A DNA stretch of 24,349 bases from CAZWXH01 sp964637725. Lineage in GTDB: Bacteria > Bacillota_I > Bacilli_A > Erysipelotrichales > Coprobacillaceae. Made by a program: the position numbers and the translations under genes. Of the stretch, positions 14,109-21,917 are shown one piece after another. Location: NCBI GenBank assembly GCA_964637725.1, contig CAZWXH010000013.1:1-24349 (forward strand), written 5' to 3'. Numbering within the stretch: the first letter of the stretch is position 1; each line of letters begins with the position of its first letter. Under the pieces are notes generated by a model that saw only the letters and a program-made list of their open reading frames with translations, did not search any database and was not told the origin of the DNA.

Positions 14109-15954
14109 TAAAAAACATAGTGGACCTAAATTCGGTCCTGGTGGTCATGGGATGACAGGTGAAAAACCAAAAGACTTTAAAAATGCTATTATGAAGTTAT
14201 TCTCATTCCTTAAACCATATCGATTAAAACTTATTATTGTTATGATTTTTGCGATTGGAGCAACAATCTTTATGATTGTAGGTCCAAAGATATTAGCCTT
14301 AGCAACTGATAAACTAGGTGAAGGAATTTTATCGAAAGTTGCTAATCCTGAAACTGGTGGTATTGATTTTGGATATATTGGACAAATTTTATTAATCCTT
14401 GTTTGTTTATATCTTATAAGTGCCTTATTTAGTTATATTCAAGGATTTGTTGTTGCAGGTGTTTCACAAAAAGTAGCTTTTGATTTAAGAAAGTCTATTA
14501 GTGAAAAAATGAACCGTATGCCTCTTGCTTATTTTGATAAACACACAAGTGGAGATATTTTAAGTAGAGTTACAAATGATATTGATACAATAGCTCAATC
14601 ATTAAATCAAAGTATGTCACAGATGATTACATCAACAGTTACTGTTGTCGGTGTATTTATTATGATGCTAACAATAAGTTGGCAAATGACATTAGTCGCA
14701 ATTTGTGTACTTCCTGTCTCAATGATCTTTATTGGTGTTATTATGAAGAACTCTCAAAAGTACTTTAAACGTCAACAAGGTTCTTTAGGTGATGTTAATG
14801 GTCATATTGAAGAAATGTATGGTGGTCATCAAGTCGTTAAAGCTTTTAATGGTGAAGAAAAATCAATTAAAGAGTTTAATGTTTATAATGATTCGTTATA
14901 TGAATCAGCATGGAAATCACAATTCTTTTCTGGATTAATGCAACCATTAAGTGGTTTTGTTGGAAATGTTGGATATGTAGGTGTCTGTTTAGTAGGTGGT
15001 ATATTAGCTGGAGGAAGTATGATCTCTATTGGTGATATACAAGCCTTTATTCAATATGTTAGACAGTTCAATCAACCGATAACACAAATGGCTCAAATTA
15101 TGAACTTACTTCAATCAACTGCTGCTGCTTCTGAAAGAGTCTTTGAATTTTTAGAAGAAGAAGAAATCGAAGAAGAACAAACAGTTGTCACAAGAGAAGA
15201 TGTAGATAAAATGGAAGGTAGTGTTACATTCTCAGATGTTCGTTTTGGTTATAATCCCGATAAGATTATTATTAATGATTTTAATATGCATGTTCATAAA
15301 GGTCAAAAGATTGCGATTGTTGGACCAACGGGTGCTGGTAAAACTACAATTGTAAAGTTATTAATGAGATTTTATGAATTAAATAGTGGTCAAATTTTAA
15401 TTGATGGTCATGATATAAAAGAATTCTCTAGAAAAGATTTAAGAAGTATGTTTGGTATGGTTTTACAAGATACTTGGTTATTTAATGGAACAATTAGAGA
15501 AAACTTGAAATATGGTAAACTTGATGCAACTGATGAAGATGTGGAAGTCGCATGTAAGAGTGCTTATGTTGATCACTTTATTAGAACACTTGAACATGGA
15601 TATGAAACTGTTTTAAATGAAGAAACAAGTAATATATCTAGTGGTCAAAAACAATTACTCACTATCGCAAGAGCTTTCTTAGCGAATCCTAAAATATTAA
15701 TTCTTGATGAAGCAACATCTTCTGTAGATACAAGAACAGAAGTCTTGATTCAAAAAGGTATGGAAAAGTTAATGGAAGGAAGAACAAGCTTTGTAATTGC
15801 ACATAGATTATCAACAATCAAAGATGCAAACACAATAATTGTTATGAAAGATGGAGATATTGTTGAATTAGGTGATCATAATTCATTACTTGAAAAGAAT
15901 GGATTTTACGCTGATCTCTATCGTTCACAATTTGAATCTAGTAAGGAAGACTAA
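14101..15954 (+). CDS. ABC exporter subunit with consensus Walker B (second heterodimer)
   Basis: A 617-residue half-transporter and partner of the previous gene. It has a Gly/Pro/His-rich cytoplasmic N terminus (residues 8-20, GPKFGPGGHGM), six membrane segments, and a nucleotide-binding domain with Walker A GPTGAGKT, signature ISSGQ, Walker B D536-E537 and switch H568. Together with the DD/Q subunit it forms an asymmetric pair like the first exporter. The two exporters are paralogous: both B subunits share YFDKH near segment 3, LQDTWLF after Walker A and LDEATSSVDTR. Last gene of the MarR-controlled operon; a strong terminator follows. Confidence 0.93.
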   Translation: MSDKKHSGPKFGPGGHGMTGEKPKDFKNAIMKLFSFLKPYRLKLIIVMIFAIGATIFMIVGPKILALATDKLGEGILSKVANPETGGIDFGYIGQILLILVCLYLISALFSYIQGFVVAGVSQKVAFDLRKSISEKMNRMPLAYFDKHTSGDILSRVTNDIDTIAQSLNQSMSQMITSTVTVVGVFIMMLTISWQMTLVAICVLPVSMIFIGVIMKNSQKYFKRQQGSLGDVNGHIEEMYGGHQVVKAFNGEEKSIKEFNVYNDSLYESAWKSQFFSGLMQPLSGFVGNVGYVGVCLVGGILAGGSMISIGDIQAFIQYVRQFNQPITQMAQIMNLLQSTAAASERVFEFLEEEEIEEEQTVVTREDVDKMEGSVTFSDVRFGYNPDKIIINDFNMHVHKGQKIAIVGPTGAGKTTIVKLLMRFYELNSGQILIDGHDIKEFSRKDLRSMFGMVLQDTWLFNGTIRENLKYGKLDATDEDVEVACKSAYVDHFIRTLEHGYETVLNEETSNISSGQKQLLTIARAFLANPKILILDEATSSVDTRTEVLIQKGMEKLMEGRTSFVIAHRLSTIKDANTIIVMKDGDIVELGDHNSLLEKNGFYADLYRSQFESSKED

Positions 15955-15983
15955 AAAAATCATAGGGCAACCTATGATTTTTT
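15954..15983. terminator. Bidirectional terminator
   Basis: Perfect 13-bp stem (15954-15966 with 15971-15983) with a GCAA loop and A/T runs on both sides, between the convergent exporter operon and the M50-like gene. Confidence 0.9.
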
Positions 15984-16000
15984 AATAATATGCATATGAT

Positions 16001-17116
16001 TTACAAGTTTTTCTGAGTATAAATATTGAATGCATAATCCATTAATTCTTGTTCTGAATCTATATCCATTTGATTAGGGTAAGTTTTCTTGACTTTTTGA
16101 AATCTATCTAAATAAACTTGGGCAGAATTAGGATCCATATTATAAAGGAGTTCGTACGTATATTGGGTTCTTATAACAGCAGGATAGTTTTTCATAGATT
16201 TCAGAAATTTTTGAAATGTTTTATGAGTAAATGAATCGATTTTTGAAAAATCATGTTCAATCATTTTAATATAGAATTCTTCACATTGAATTAAGTATTT
16301 ATGAATACTAATAAATTCAATAGTGTTATCATTAATAAATTGAAGAATGTCTTTTGCATGTGTAAAGCTATGGGCATCCATTGCATGGTTTAAGTTTAAA
16401 AGTAATAACGAGCTAGCTAGTGAATTACGCATATCTGATAGTGATATATCTTCAAAATAAGAAGTATTCATATCTTTTAATCTTATATTTACACTATTTA
16501 AAGCATTCACTTTTAAACTTATCCAAAAAGCTTTTTTACTAAATTCATCTTTATAACAATGATAAGCATTATAACCATCATTGTTCATTCCATTAATAAT
16601 AAGGGGAATACCGTTTGTAGAAGCAAAGTAAATTCCTATAATTCCAAAGATAAGAAAAGCAGTATTCAAATAAGGTATATCATTAAACATAAAATAACCA
16701 ACAAAAGCAATCAAACTTGTTATAATGTTAAGAAAGATGCCACCAAGATTATAAAGAAATTGTGGATAATGACCATTATTATAATCAGGAGGAGAAAGTA
16801 AACATTGTCCAGCTGTTCCAGCAAGCGAAAATCTTTTGAGTTGATAACGATTATCTTCTTTAGTAATCATAAAACTACCAATACGATAAGATATGAATTT
16901 ATAGCCACTAAGTAATCCAAATATAAGATGGCCTCCCTCATGTATTACGATATGTAAGAATTGACAAATGCAAACAATGAAAATCATGAATAAGAAATAG
17001 AGTAATGATGAAAATCCATCAATATGTGAAGGCATATTATACATTGCAAAAAAACCTACGGCACCTCCCAATAATACTGATAAGATCATAAATATAACTG
17101 TAGATAATTTTTTCAT
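16001..17116 (-). CDS. M50-like (site-2 protease family) membrane metallopeptidase
   Basis: A 371-residue membrane protein. The zinc-binding motif H59-E60-GG-H63 lies in a hydrophobic segment (residues 40-72), and a third metal ligand candidate is D180 in NDG (179-181), matching the HExxH plus N/P-x-D-G layout of M50 intramembrane proteases. Other hydrophobic segments are at about 5-25, 121-145 and 153-175, with a GG-x-x-x-N motif (125-130). The last 180 residues are soluble and helical, possibly TPR-like. The ATG is preceded by AGGAGG on its strand. It is monocistronic, convergent to the exporter operon, with its 5' end facing the surface-protein region. A 70-column relic of its own 5' end is found at 20691-20760. 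Substrate unknown. Confidence 0.8.
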   Translation of the reverse strand: MKKLSTVIFMILSVLLGGAVGFFAMYNMPSHIDGFSSLLYFLFMIFIVCICQFLHIVIHEGGHLIFGLLSGYKFISYRIGSFMITKEDNRYQLKRFSLAGTAGQCLLSPPDYNNGHYPQFLYNLGGIFLNIITSLIAFVGYFMFNDIPYLNTAFLIFGIIGIYFASTNGIPLIINGMNNDGYNAYHCYKDEFSKKAFWISLKVNALNSVNIRLKDMNTSYFEDISLSDMRNSLASSLLLLNLNHAMDAHSFTHAKDILQFINDNTIEFISIHKYLIQCEEFYIKMIEHDFSKIDSFTHKTFQKFLKSMKNYPAVIRTQYTYELLYNMDPNSAQVYLDRFQKVKKTYPNQMDIDSEQELMDYAFNIYTQKNL

Positions 17117-17595
17117 AAGATCCTCCTAAATTGTAATAATTATACCATATTCTTATAAAAAGAAAACTAGCGGATTTTATAGTATTTCGTTCTATATTTT
17201 TGATAAATAAATCTTTAATTTGATTAAAAGAAAGTTTATAGTTTTATTATATTAATAAAAGCATACCTATCATAAACTAAATATATAATCTTAAATCTAT
17301 TATTGACTAGTAAGTATAGTTGATTCTTATCAATTATATTTATATCTAATATTCTTATAATTTATAATTCGTAATATCGCTTAATTACCTCCATATAGAC
17401 TGTATTGTATTAGGTGTTGAATTTTTTTGATATTTTCAATATCGGTATACTAGGAGAGTAGCATTTTCGAATGAGAAATATATGGTAAATAATGGGAAAG
17501 GCATTGTCTTTTATAAATAATGGGTTTATAATATATGTAAGTAAAAGTTTTTTAAAGTAGACTTTCACATACCTTATAATAAATCATGTCTCATA
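17117..17595. other. AT-rich intergenic stretch, no gene recognised
   Basis: No ORF with a ribosome binding site. I see a small hairpin GATATT/AATATC (17429-17434 with 17438-17443), a TATACT box at 17446-17451 without a good -35, an 11-bp direct repeat TAAATAATGGG (17486-17496 and 17514-17524), and an imperfect 12-base-arm hairpin around 17537-17572. It could hold a small RNA ending at the terminator at 17597-17629, but nothing matches a family known to me. Confidence 0.4.
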
Positions 17596-17596
17596 G

Positions 17597-17629
17597 GAAA
17601 TATCTAAAAAATGGATGTTTCTTTTTTTT
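17597..17629 (+). terminator. Terminator-like hairpin of unknown transcript
   Basis: 8-bp stem GAAATATC (17597-17604) with GATGTTTC (17614-17621, one G-U pair), 9-base loop, then eight T. It lies about 120 bases before the riboswitch and ends no annotated plus-strand gene. Confidence 0.65.
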
Positions 17630-17749
17630 GTATTCCTAAAAACAGATGAGTATTGCATTCTCTACTTAAAAAAACATTGCATTGAAAGAAGGGATATATC
17701 GAGAATATCTGAGGGAAATCTTTGAAAGTTACCAGTTTTATAAAGTATA

Positions 17750-17828
17750 TAAGCAAAGCTATCGAAAGATAGAATACGCAAAGCTAAAGGATCTAATCTC
17801 CGTAGGAGAATGATAGCCAGCTGCCACT
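17750..17828 (+). promoter_or_regulatory. Cyclic-di-GMP-I (GEMM-I) riboswitch aptamer
   Basis: The order of conserved elements matches GEMM-I: AGCAAAGC, hairpin CTATC-GAAA-GATAG (17759-17772) with the docking GAAA tetraloop, the core ACGCAAAGC (17776-17784), ATCTAA, second hairpin TCTCC-GTA-GGAGA, then ATGATAGCC and CTGCC closing the base. It lies directly upstream of the surface-protein gene with a terminator in between. Ligand assignment is from the family consensus; a shift to 3',3'-cGAMP, known for some GEMM-I members, cannot be excluded by eye. Confidence 0.88.
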
Positions 17829-17850
17829 AAAAATGTAATAATATTGACGG

Positions 17851-17884
17851 GCGTATTCTCTTGTATATGAAAGGATACGCTTTT
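17851..17884 (+). terminator. Riboswitch-controlled terminator
   Basis: Stem GCGTATTCT (17851-17859) with AGGATACGC (17872-17880), one G-U pair, 12-base loop, T4. The 5' arm is also perfectly complementary over 9 bases to AGAATACGC at 17771-17779 inside the aptamer core, giving a mutually exclusive antiterminator. Confidence 0.8.
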
Positions 17885-17905
17885 GCTATAAGAGAGGAGA
17901 TTTAT

Positions 17906-20557
17906 ATGAAAAAAGTATTTACTTATTTATTAGTTTTAACATTAATGTTTAGTATGATAATTAGTGGAGTAAATGAGGTACACGCAGAGTCAAAAGCTGT
18001 AAGTACAATTGCAGAATTATTATCATCGATTGATGATGCATCTCAAGATGCAGCTATATCATTGGATACAGATATTTTAAATAATAATAGAGAAAACTTG
18101 ATTATTGATGGTGGGGATAAAAATTTAACTCTACAACTAAATGCTGATCAAACTGTTAATAATGGATCAACTGTTACTTTTAAAAATATCACTATTAATG
18201 GGGCTACTACACATGGGCTTAAAGTGTCAGAAAATTCAACCTTACAATTAAATGAAGGCACTATAGTTACAAAATGTAAAGCAACATTAGAACATGGGTG
18301 GTCAAGTACTGTTGCTGCTATTATAGTAAGTGAAAAAGGAAAAATTGTGACGAATGGTGCGAGAATCGAGAGTAGTTCTGAAGCTGCTATTGAATGTAGT
18401 GGAGGAGAAATAGAACTTAATCATACAAGTATCAATCAAAACGGACCTGCTAATAGTACTGTATGGATCAATGGTGGAAAAGCAACATTTAATAACACAA
18501 TTTTTGAAAACAATAAAGGAGAATCTATTTTAGAGACGAGTGACAACTCTAAAGTAATTATACAAGATTGTATTTTCGAAAATAATCAGGGACCAAATAC
18601 CGGGTTCAGTTACATAATAGAAATAGGTGGAGGAACCGTTGGTTTTAGAATGAACAAGTCTAAAATCACCAATAACAAATCTACAGGTATATTTATTGCT
18701 GATCCATCAACTTATCCTGATTCAAATCGAACAATAGAGATTAATGATAGTATTATCAATAATAACGTTGCTAGTAAAGGTCCTGGTGGTATTTATTGGA
18801 ATAACGATTCTGTAGCAGAAGTCATATTGAGTGGTTCTACACAAATCTACGGAAATACTGGAACAGATCATAAAAGTATAATGGATGGTAAAATAATAAA
18901 TGTTGGCGACAACATAGATGTACAATTACAAAAATTGCCAAATTTAACTTTTAAAGATTTAACAAGCGCTGCTAATATTCATATGGCTTTTGGTCATTGT
19001 TTAGAAGAAAGCAACCGCGCAACAAATGATAAACCAATATTATTTAATCTAATTGGGAATTTGCCTAGTAATGTAATTACATTAGAAGAAGTAAAAGGTA
19101 AGTCTATATCTTCTTATACAGCAATGAATGTGGGTCGTGGAGTTAATAAGGTAAAATTGTTGATTGGACTTCCTATTGATGTTAAATGGGAACAAAAGGA
19201 TTCATACATTTCTGATGGAAAAAATCAAAGTGATTCCATTAAGGCTTATTATATGGAAGGAACAACAAGAAGAGCTCTACCTGTTGTTATAACAAAAGAT
19301 AATAAGGTAATGGATTTTAATACTGGTGGAGCTTATCTAGCTTCTATTCCAGATAATTATATTGCTTTAAATTCTAATGCAACTATTGATTTATATATGA
19401 AATCTAAATACCAAGTGATTTTTGATGAACAATATGATGGTAAGATTATAAAGAAACAAGTTGTTGAAGGTGATAAGATAGAGACTATAAGTCCAACAAG
19501 TCGTGAAGGTTATATATTTGATGGTTGGTATACAAGTTTTGATTATAAAGAAAAATATGATTTTAATGCAAATGTTGTTAAAGATATTATTGTTTATGCA
19601 AAATGGATTAAGAAAGATATACCTTTAAAGGAAGATGAAATTGGATCTGTTGAAATTGAAGATACAAAACAAAATAAAGAAAGTTTAAATGAGAGTGTTG
19701 CTAGTATAAAAGATAGCATTTTAAATGATGAAGCAACTGGAGTTAGTGAAGAAGTAGCAACGCAACTCAAAGAAGAACTCGCAAAAAATCCAGATGCTTA
19801 TGTTTCTGCTGTTGTGAATTCAAGTGAAAAAAAGATGGAAGATTTAAAAGAAACAGAAGTCAAAGAAATTAAGAAAGCAGTGGAGGAAATAAAGGGTTCT
19901 GGTTCAACAAGTGAAATCTTAAAAGTTCTTGATATATCTACATATTTAAATGTTGATGGAACAAGCATTGGGAATATTACAAAGTTAAATGCTCCAATTC
20001 AGTTAAGCATTCCAATCAGTGAGGATTTGATAACTGAAAATAGAGAATTCTTTGTTATGAGAATCCATGATGGTGAAATGACGATATTACCAACGACAAT
20101 TCAAAATAATAATATTATGTTTGAAACAGATCGTTTTTCGATATATACTTTAGTTTATGTTGAAAAAGTTAGTGAACCAGTTATAGATATCTATAAGGTG
20201 ACATTTGTTGATAAAGATGGAAAAGTCATAATGACTCAAGAAGTAAAAAAAGGTGAATCAGCAAAAGCGCCTGACGCACCTAAAGTTGAAGGATATACAT
20301 TTTTAAAGTGGGATACATCTTTCACAAATGTTGTTTCTGATTTGACTGTAAAAGCTATTTATGAAAAAAAGACAACAGTGACTCCAGAGAATCCACCTCA
20401 AAATCAAGATAAGCCTACAGTAAATCCTGAAAAACCTACATCAGATACTCCAGTAACATCAGATAATACACAAGTGTATATCCATATGGGAACATTAATG
20501 ATAGGGGCTATTATGATGATATATTTAATTATAAATGGAAAAAAGAAAATGGATTAA
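17906..20557 (+). CDS. Secreted, membrane-anchored surface protein with beta-helix and InlB-type B-repeats
   Basis: An 883-residue adhesin-like protein. The start is the ATG at 17906 after GAGAGGAGA; the upstream in-frame ATG at 17861 lies in the riboswitch terminator loop. A signal peptide covers residues 1-28 (cleavage likely after VHA). Residues about 50-330 contain irregular Asn/Gly-rich repeats such as FNNTIFENN and IQDCIFENN, typical of a right-handed parallel beta-helix. Two Listeria-Bacteroides/InlB B-repeats follow: about 502-565 (YQVIFDEQYDGK to VYAKW) and 763-822 (YKVTFVDKDGK to VKAIYEK). Between them is a helical Glu/Lys-rich region and the module FETDRFSIYTLVYVE. A Pro/Thr-rich linker, a PVTSD motif, one membrane helix (about 860-877) and a KKK tail end it. 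Expression is under the c-di-GMP riboswitch. The binding partner is unknown. Confidence 0.85.
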   Translation: MKKVFTYLLVLTLMFSMIISGVNEVHAESKAVSTIAELLSSIDDASQDAAISLDTDILNNNRENLIIDGGDKNLTLQLNADQTVNNGSTVTFKNITINGATTHGLKVSENSTLQLNEGTIVTKCKATLEHGWSSTVAAIIVSEKGKIVTNGARIESSSEAAIECSGGEIELNHTSINQNGPANSTVWINGGKATFNNTIFENNKGESILETSDNSKVIIQDCIFENNQGPNTGFSYIIEIGGGTVGFRMNKSKITNNKSTGIFIADPSTYPDSNRTIEINDSIINNNVASKGPGGIYWNNDSVAEVILSGSTQIYGNTGTDHKSIMDGKIINVGDNIDVQLQKLPNLTFKDLTSAANIHMAFGHCLEESNRATNDKPILFNLIGNLPSNVITLEEVKGKSISSYTAMNVGRGVNKVKLLIGLPIDVKWEQKDSYISDGKNQSDSIKAYYMEGTTRRALPVVITKDNKVMDFNTGGAYLASIPDNYIALNSNATIDLYMKSKYQVIFDEQYDGKIIKKQVVEGDKIETISPTSREGYIFDGWYTSFDYKEKYDFNANVVKDIIVYAKWIKKDIPLKEDEIGSVEIEDTKQNKESLNESVASIKDSILNDEATGVSEEVATQLKEELAKNPDAYVSAVVNSSEKKMEDLKETEVKEIKKAVEEIKGSGSTSEILKVLDISTYLNVDGTSIGNITKLNAPIQLSIPISEDLITENREFFVMRIHDGEMTILPTTIQNNNIMFETDRFSIYTLVYVEKVSEPVIDIYKVTFVDKDGKVIMTQEVKKGESAKAPDAPKVEGYTFLKWDTSFTNVVSDLTVKAIYEKKTTVTPENPPQNQDKPTVNPEKPTSDTPVTSDNTQVYIHMGTLMIGAIMMIYLIINGKKKMD

Positions 20558-20650
20558 AAAAGATATAATGAAAAATAAATTCATGAGATATTAGATAGTC
20601 ACGTGGTGGTTTATAAAAAACCTTTAAAATAAAAACGAGGTATGTTAGTT

Positions 20651-20678
20651 AAGGACGTTAAAAATAACGTCCTTTTTT
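20651..20678 (+). terminator. Terminator downstream of the surface-protein gene
   Basis: Perfect 10-bp stem AAGGACGTTA (20651-20660) with TAACGTCCTT (20665-20674), AAAA loop, T-run. Confidence 0.9.
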
Positions 20679-20690
20679 CCTGAAGGAAGA

Positions 20691-20760
20691 CACCTCCCAG
20701 TAATGCTGTTAAGATCATAACTATAGCTTTTGATAATTTATTTATAAAAGCCTTCTAAAT
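20691..20760 (-). pseudogene. Relic of the 5' end of the M50-like gene
   Basis: Over 70 ungapped columns this stretch matches 17062-17131 at 58 positions by my count; the match covers the first 18 codons of the M50-like gene and the leader before it, in the same orientation. The start codon is changed to ATA (20745-20743). The conceptual residues NKLSKAIVMILTALLGG match KKLSTVIFMILSVLLGG. The similarity stops near the terminator at 20651-20678, so the rest of the gene is gone. Not expressed as a protein, as far as can be seen. Confidence 0.8.
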
Positions 20761-20804
20761 CAAAATAGTGATATCATAAATTAATAAAAAATAAAGCGCC
20801 CTTA

Positions 20805-20842
20805 TTGTAAAGCGAATATAAATTAATTCTTTACAATATAAT
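20805..20842 (+). promoter_or_regulatory. BirA-like operator and promoter of bioY
   Basis: Inverted repeat TTGTAAAG (20805-20812) with CTTTACAA (20829-20836), spacer 16 bp, immediately followed by TATAAT (20837-20842). Firmicute BirA boxes have this form (about 8-bp arms resembling TTGTTAAC with a 14-16 bp gap). A good -35 for that TATAAT is not visible; TTTACA (20830-20835) with TAAACT (20853-20858) at 17 bp is an alternative promoter. Confidence 0.65.
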
Positions 20843-20877
20843 GCTAATCGTGTAAACTTGCGTTTGGGAGGGTTGTT

Positions 20878-21402
20878 ATGAAAGTAAAAGAGATGTGTTT
20901 ATGTGCCTTGTTTGCATTATTGATTGCAGTAGGAGCGTTTATTAAAGTTCCAGTTTCTATTGTTCCCATAACTTTACAAACATTATTTGTGGTTATGGCT
21001 GGACTTATTTTAAAAGAAAAAGCAGTTTATAGTGTTTTGTTATATGTTGGAATGGGATTGATAGGTTTACCTGTTTTTGCGAGTGGGAGTGGTATTAGTT
21101 ATGTCCTTGTCCCTTCATTTGGATTTTTATTAGGATTTATTATTTGTAGTTATTATATCGGCAGAGTTAAAAGTGATAATTATAAAATAATATTTATCCA
21201 TTGTTGTATTGGGATGTTACTCATATATTTAATGGGTATGGGATACTTTATATTTATACAGTATGTATACTATCAACAAGTCTTTTCTTTATCTTGGGTA
21301 TTCACTAGCTTATTCTTAGTCTATCTGCCTGGCGATTTATTATCGATTATTGTAGCCGAAGGAATTTATTTAAGATTAAGGCATTCAAAAGTATTAAACT
21401 AA
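20878..21402 (+). CDS. bioY: Biotin transporter S-component BioY
   Basis: A 174-residue integral membrane protein that binds biotin with high affinity for uptake, normally working with an ECF energy-coupling module encoded elsewhere. Recognisable BioY features are an N-terminal segment of the form LFALLIAVGAFIKVPV, then VPITLQTLFVVMAGLILKEK (about residues 29-48), the loop GLPVFASGSGISYVLVPSFGFLLGF (about 62-86), and the late motif LPGDLLSIIVAE. Six membrane segments are likely. The ribosome binding site is GGGAGGG. The BirA-like operator upstream suggests repression when biotin is sufficient. Its placement beside the accB-accC biotin-dependent carboxylase genes fits its role. No biotin synthesis gene is in the window. 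Confidence 0.93.
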   Translation: MKVKEMCLCALFALLIAVGAFIKVPVSIVPITLQTLFVVMAGLILKEKAVYSVLLYVGMGLIGLPVFASGSGISYVLVPSFGFLLGFIICSYYIGRVKSDNYKIIFIHCCIGMLLIYLMGMGYFIFIQYVYYQQVFSLSWVFTSLFLVYLPGDLLSIIVAEGIYLRLRHSKVLN

Positions 21403-21405
21403 AAT

Positions 21406-21430
21406 GGGGTCATCATTAATGATCTTTTTT
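21406..21430 (+). terminator. Terminator of bioY
   Basis: Stem GGGGTCAT (21406-21413) with ATGATC plus T (G-U pairs included), loop CATTA, followed by a run of T to 21431. Confidence 0.75.
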
Positions 21431-21439
21431 TATTTTTTC

Positions 21440-21467
21440 TTGACATTATATGGAATATAAATATAAT
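21440..21467 (+). promoter_or_regulatory. Distal promoter of the acp-acc operon
   Basis: TTGACA (21440-21445), 16 bp, TATAAT (21462-21467). It would give a leader of about 215 bases before acpP. A second TATAAT lies at 21473-21478. Confidence 0.6.
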
Positions 21468-21595
21468 AAGTGTATAATATAGTTATCGATACTACATTAT
21501 AAAGTTATGGCAGAACTTTTTATCAAGAAAAATATTTAGGAAATGATAGTGAAAAGTAGATACTTAAAATTTTTTAAATATTTTTTAAAAAACTA

Positions 21596-21651
21596 TTTAC
21601 AAATCTAGGAAAGGGGTATATACTGACATTACTTCAAAATATTGAAGTAAT
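21596..21651 (+). promoter_or_regulatory. Proximal promoter of acpP with perfect palindromic operator
   Basis: TTTACA (21596-21601), 17 bp, TATACT (21619-21624). Four bases after the -10 begins a perfect palindrome: ATTACTTCAA (21628-21637), AATA, TTGAAGTAAT (21642-21651), which covers the expected start site. The place suits a repressor of fatty acid synthesis; its sequence is not the FapR consensus, and only its TTGA/TCAA core recalls FabT-type sites. Confidence 0.65.
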
Positions 21652-21692
21652 AATTTAAAATTTTTTAAGTATAAACATAGGAGGAAAAATGT

Positions 21693-21917
21693 ATGTTTGA
21701 ACAAGTGAAGGATGCATTAGTAGAATCTTTAAATATTGATGGAGCGGATATTAAATTAGAATCTAATTTAAAAGATGATTTAGGAATTGACTCTTTAGCA
21801 GCAGTTGAATTATCTTTAGATCTTGAAACTGAATTTGATGTAGAAATTAGTGATGAAGAATTAGCTGCATTAGTAACAGTTGAAGATATCGTAAAATTAA
21901 TTGAATCTAAACAATAA
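21693..21917 (+). CDS. acpP: Acyl carrier protein
   Basis: A 74-residue acidic four-helix protein that carries growing acyl chains on 4'-phosphopantetheine in type II fatty acid synthesis. The attachment serine is in GIDSLAAVEL (Ser about residue 34), followed by the acidic recognition helix LDLETEFDVEISDEELA. Length and composition are typical. The start is the ATG at 21693 after AGGAGGAAAAA; the ATG three bases earlier runs into a stop. It leads the accB-accC-accD genes directly, without the fabD/fabG/fabF genes often found between them. A hairpin terminator follows, so its mRNA is probably more abundant than the downstream part. Confidence 0.96.
   Translation: MFEQVKDALVESLNIDGADIKLESNLKDDLGIDSLAAVELSLDLETEFDVEISDEELAALVTVEDIVKLIESKQ

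Noticed and set aside
16559..16801. Plus-strand 80-codon ORF
   Set aside because: Antisense shadow of the M50-like gene, Lys/Ile/Asn-rich, no ribosome binding site.
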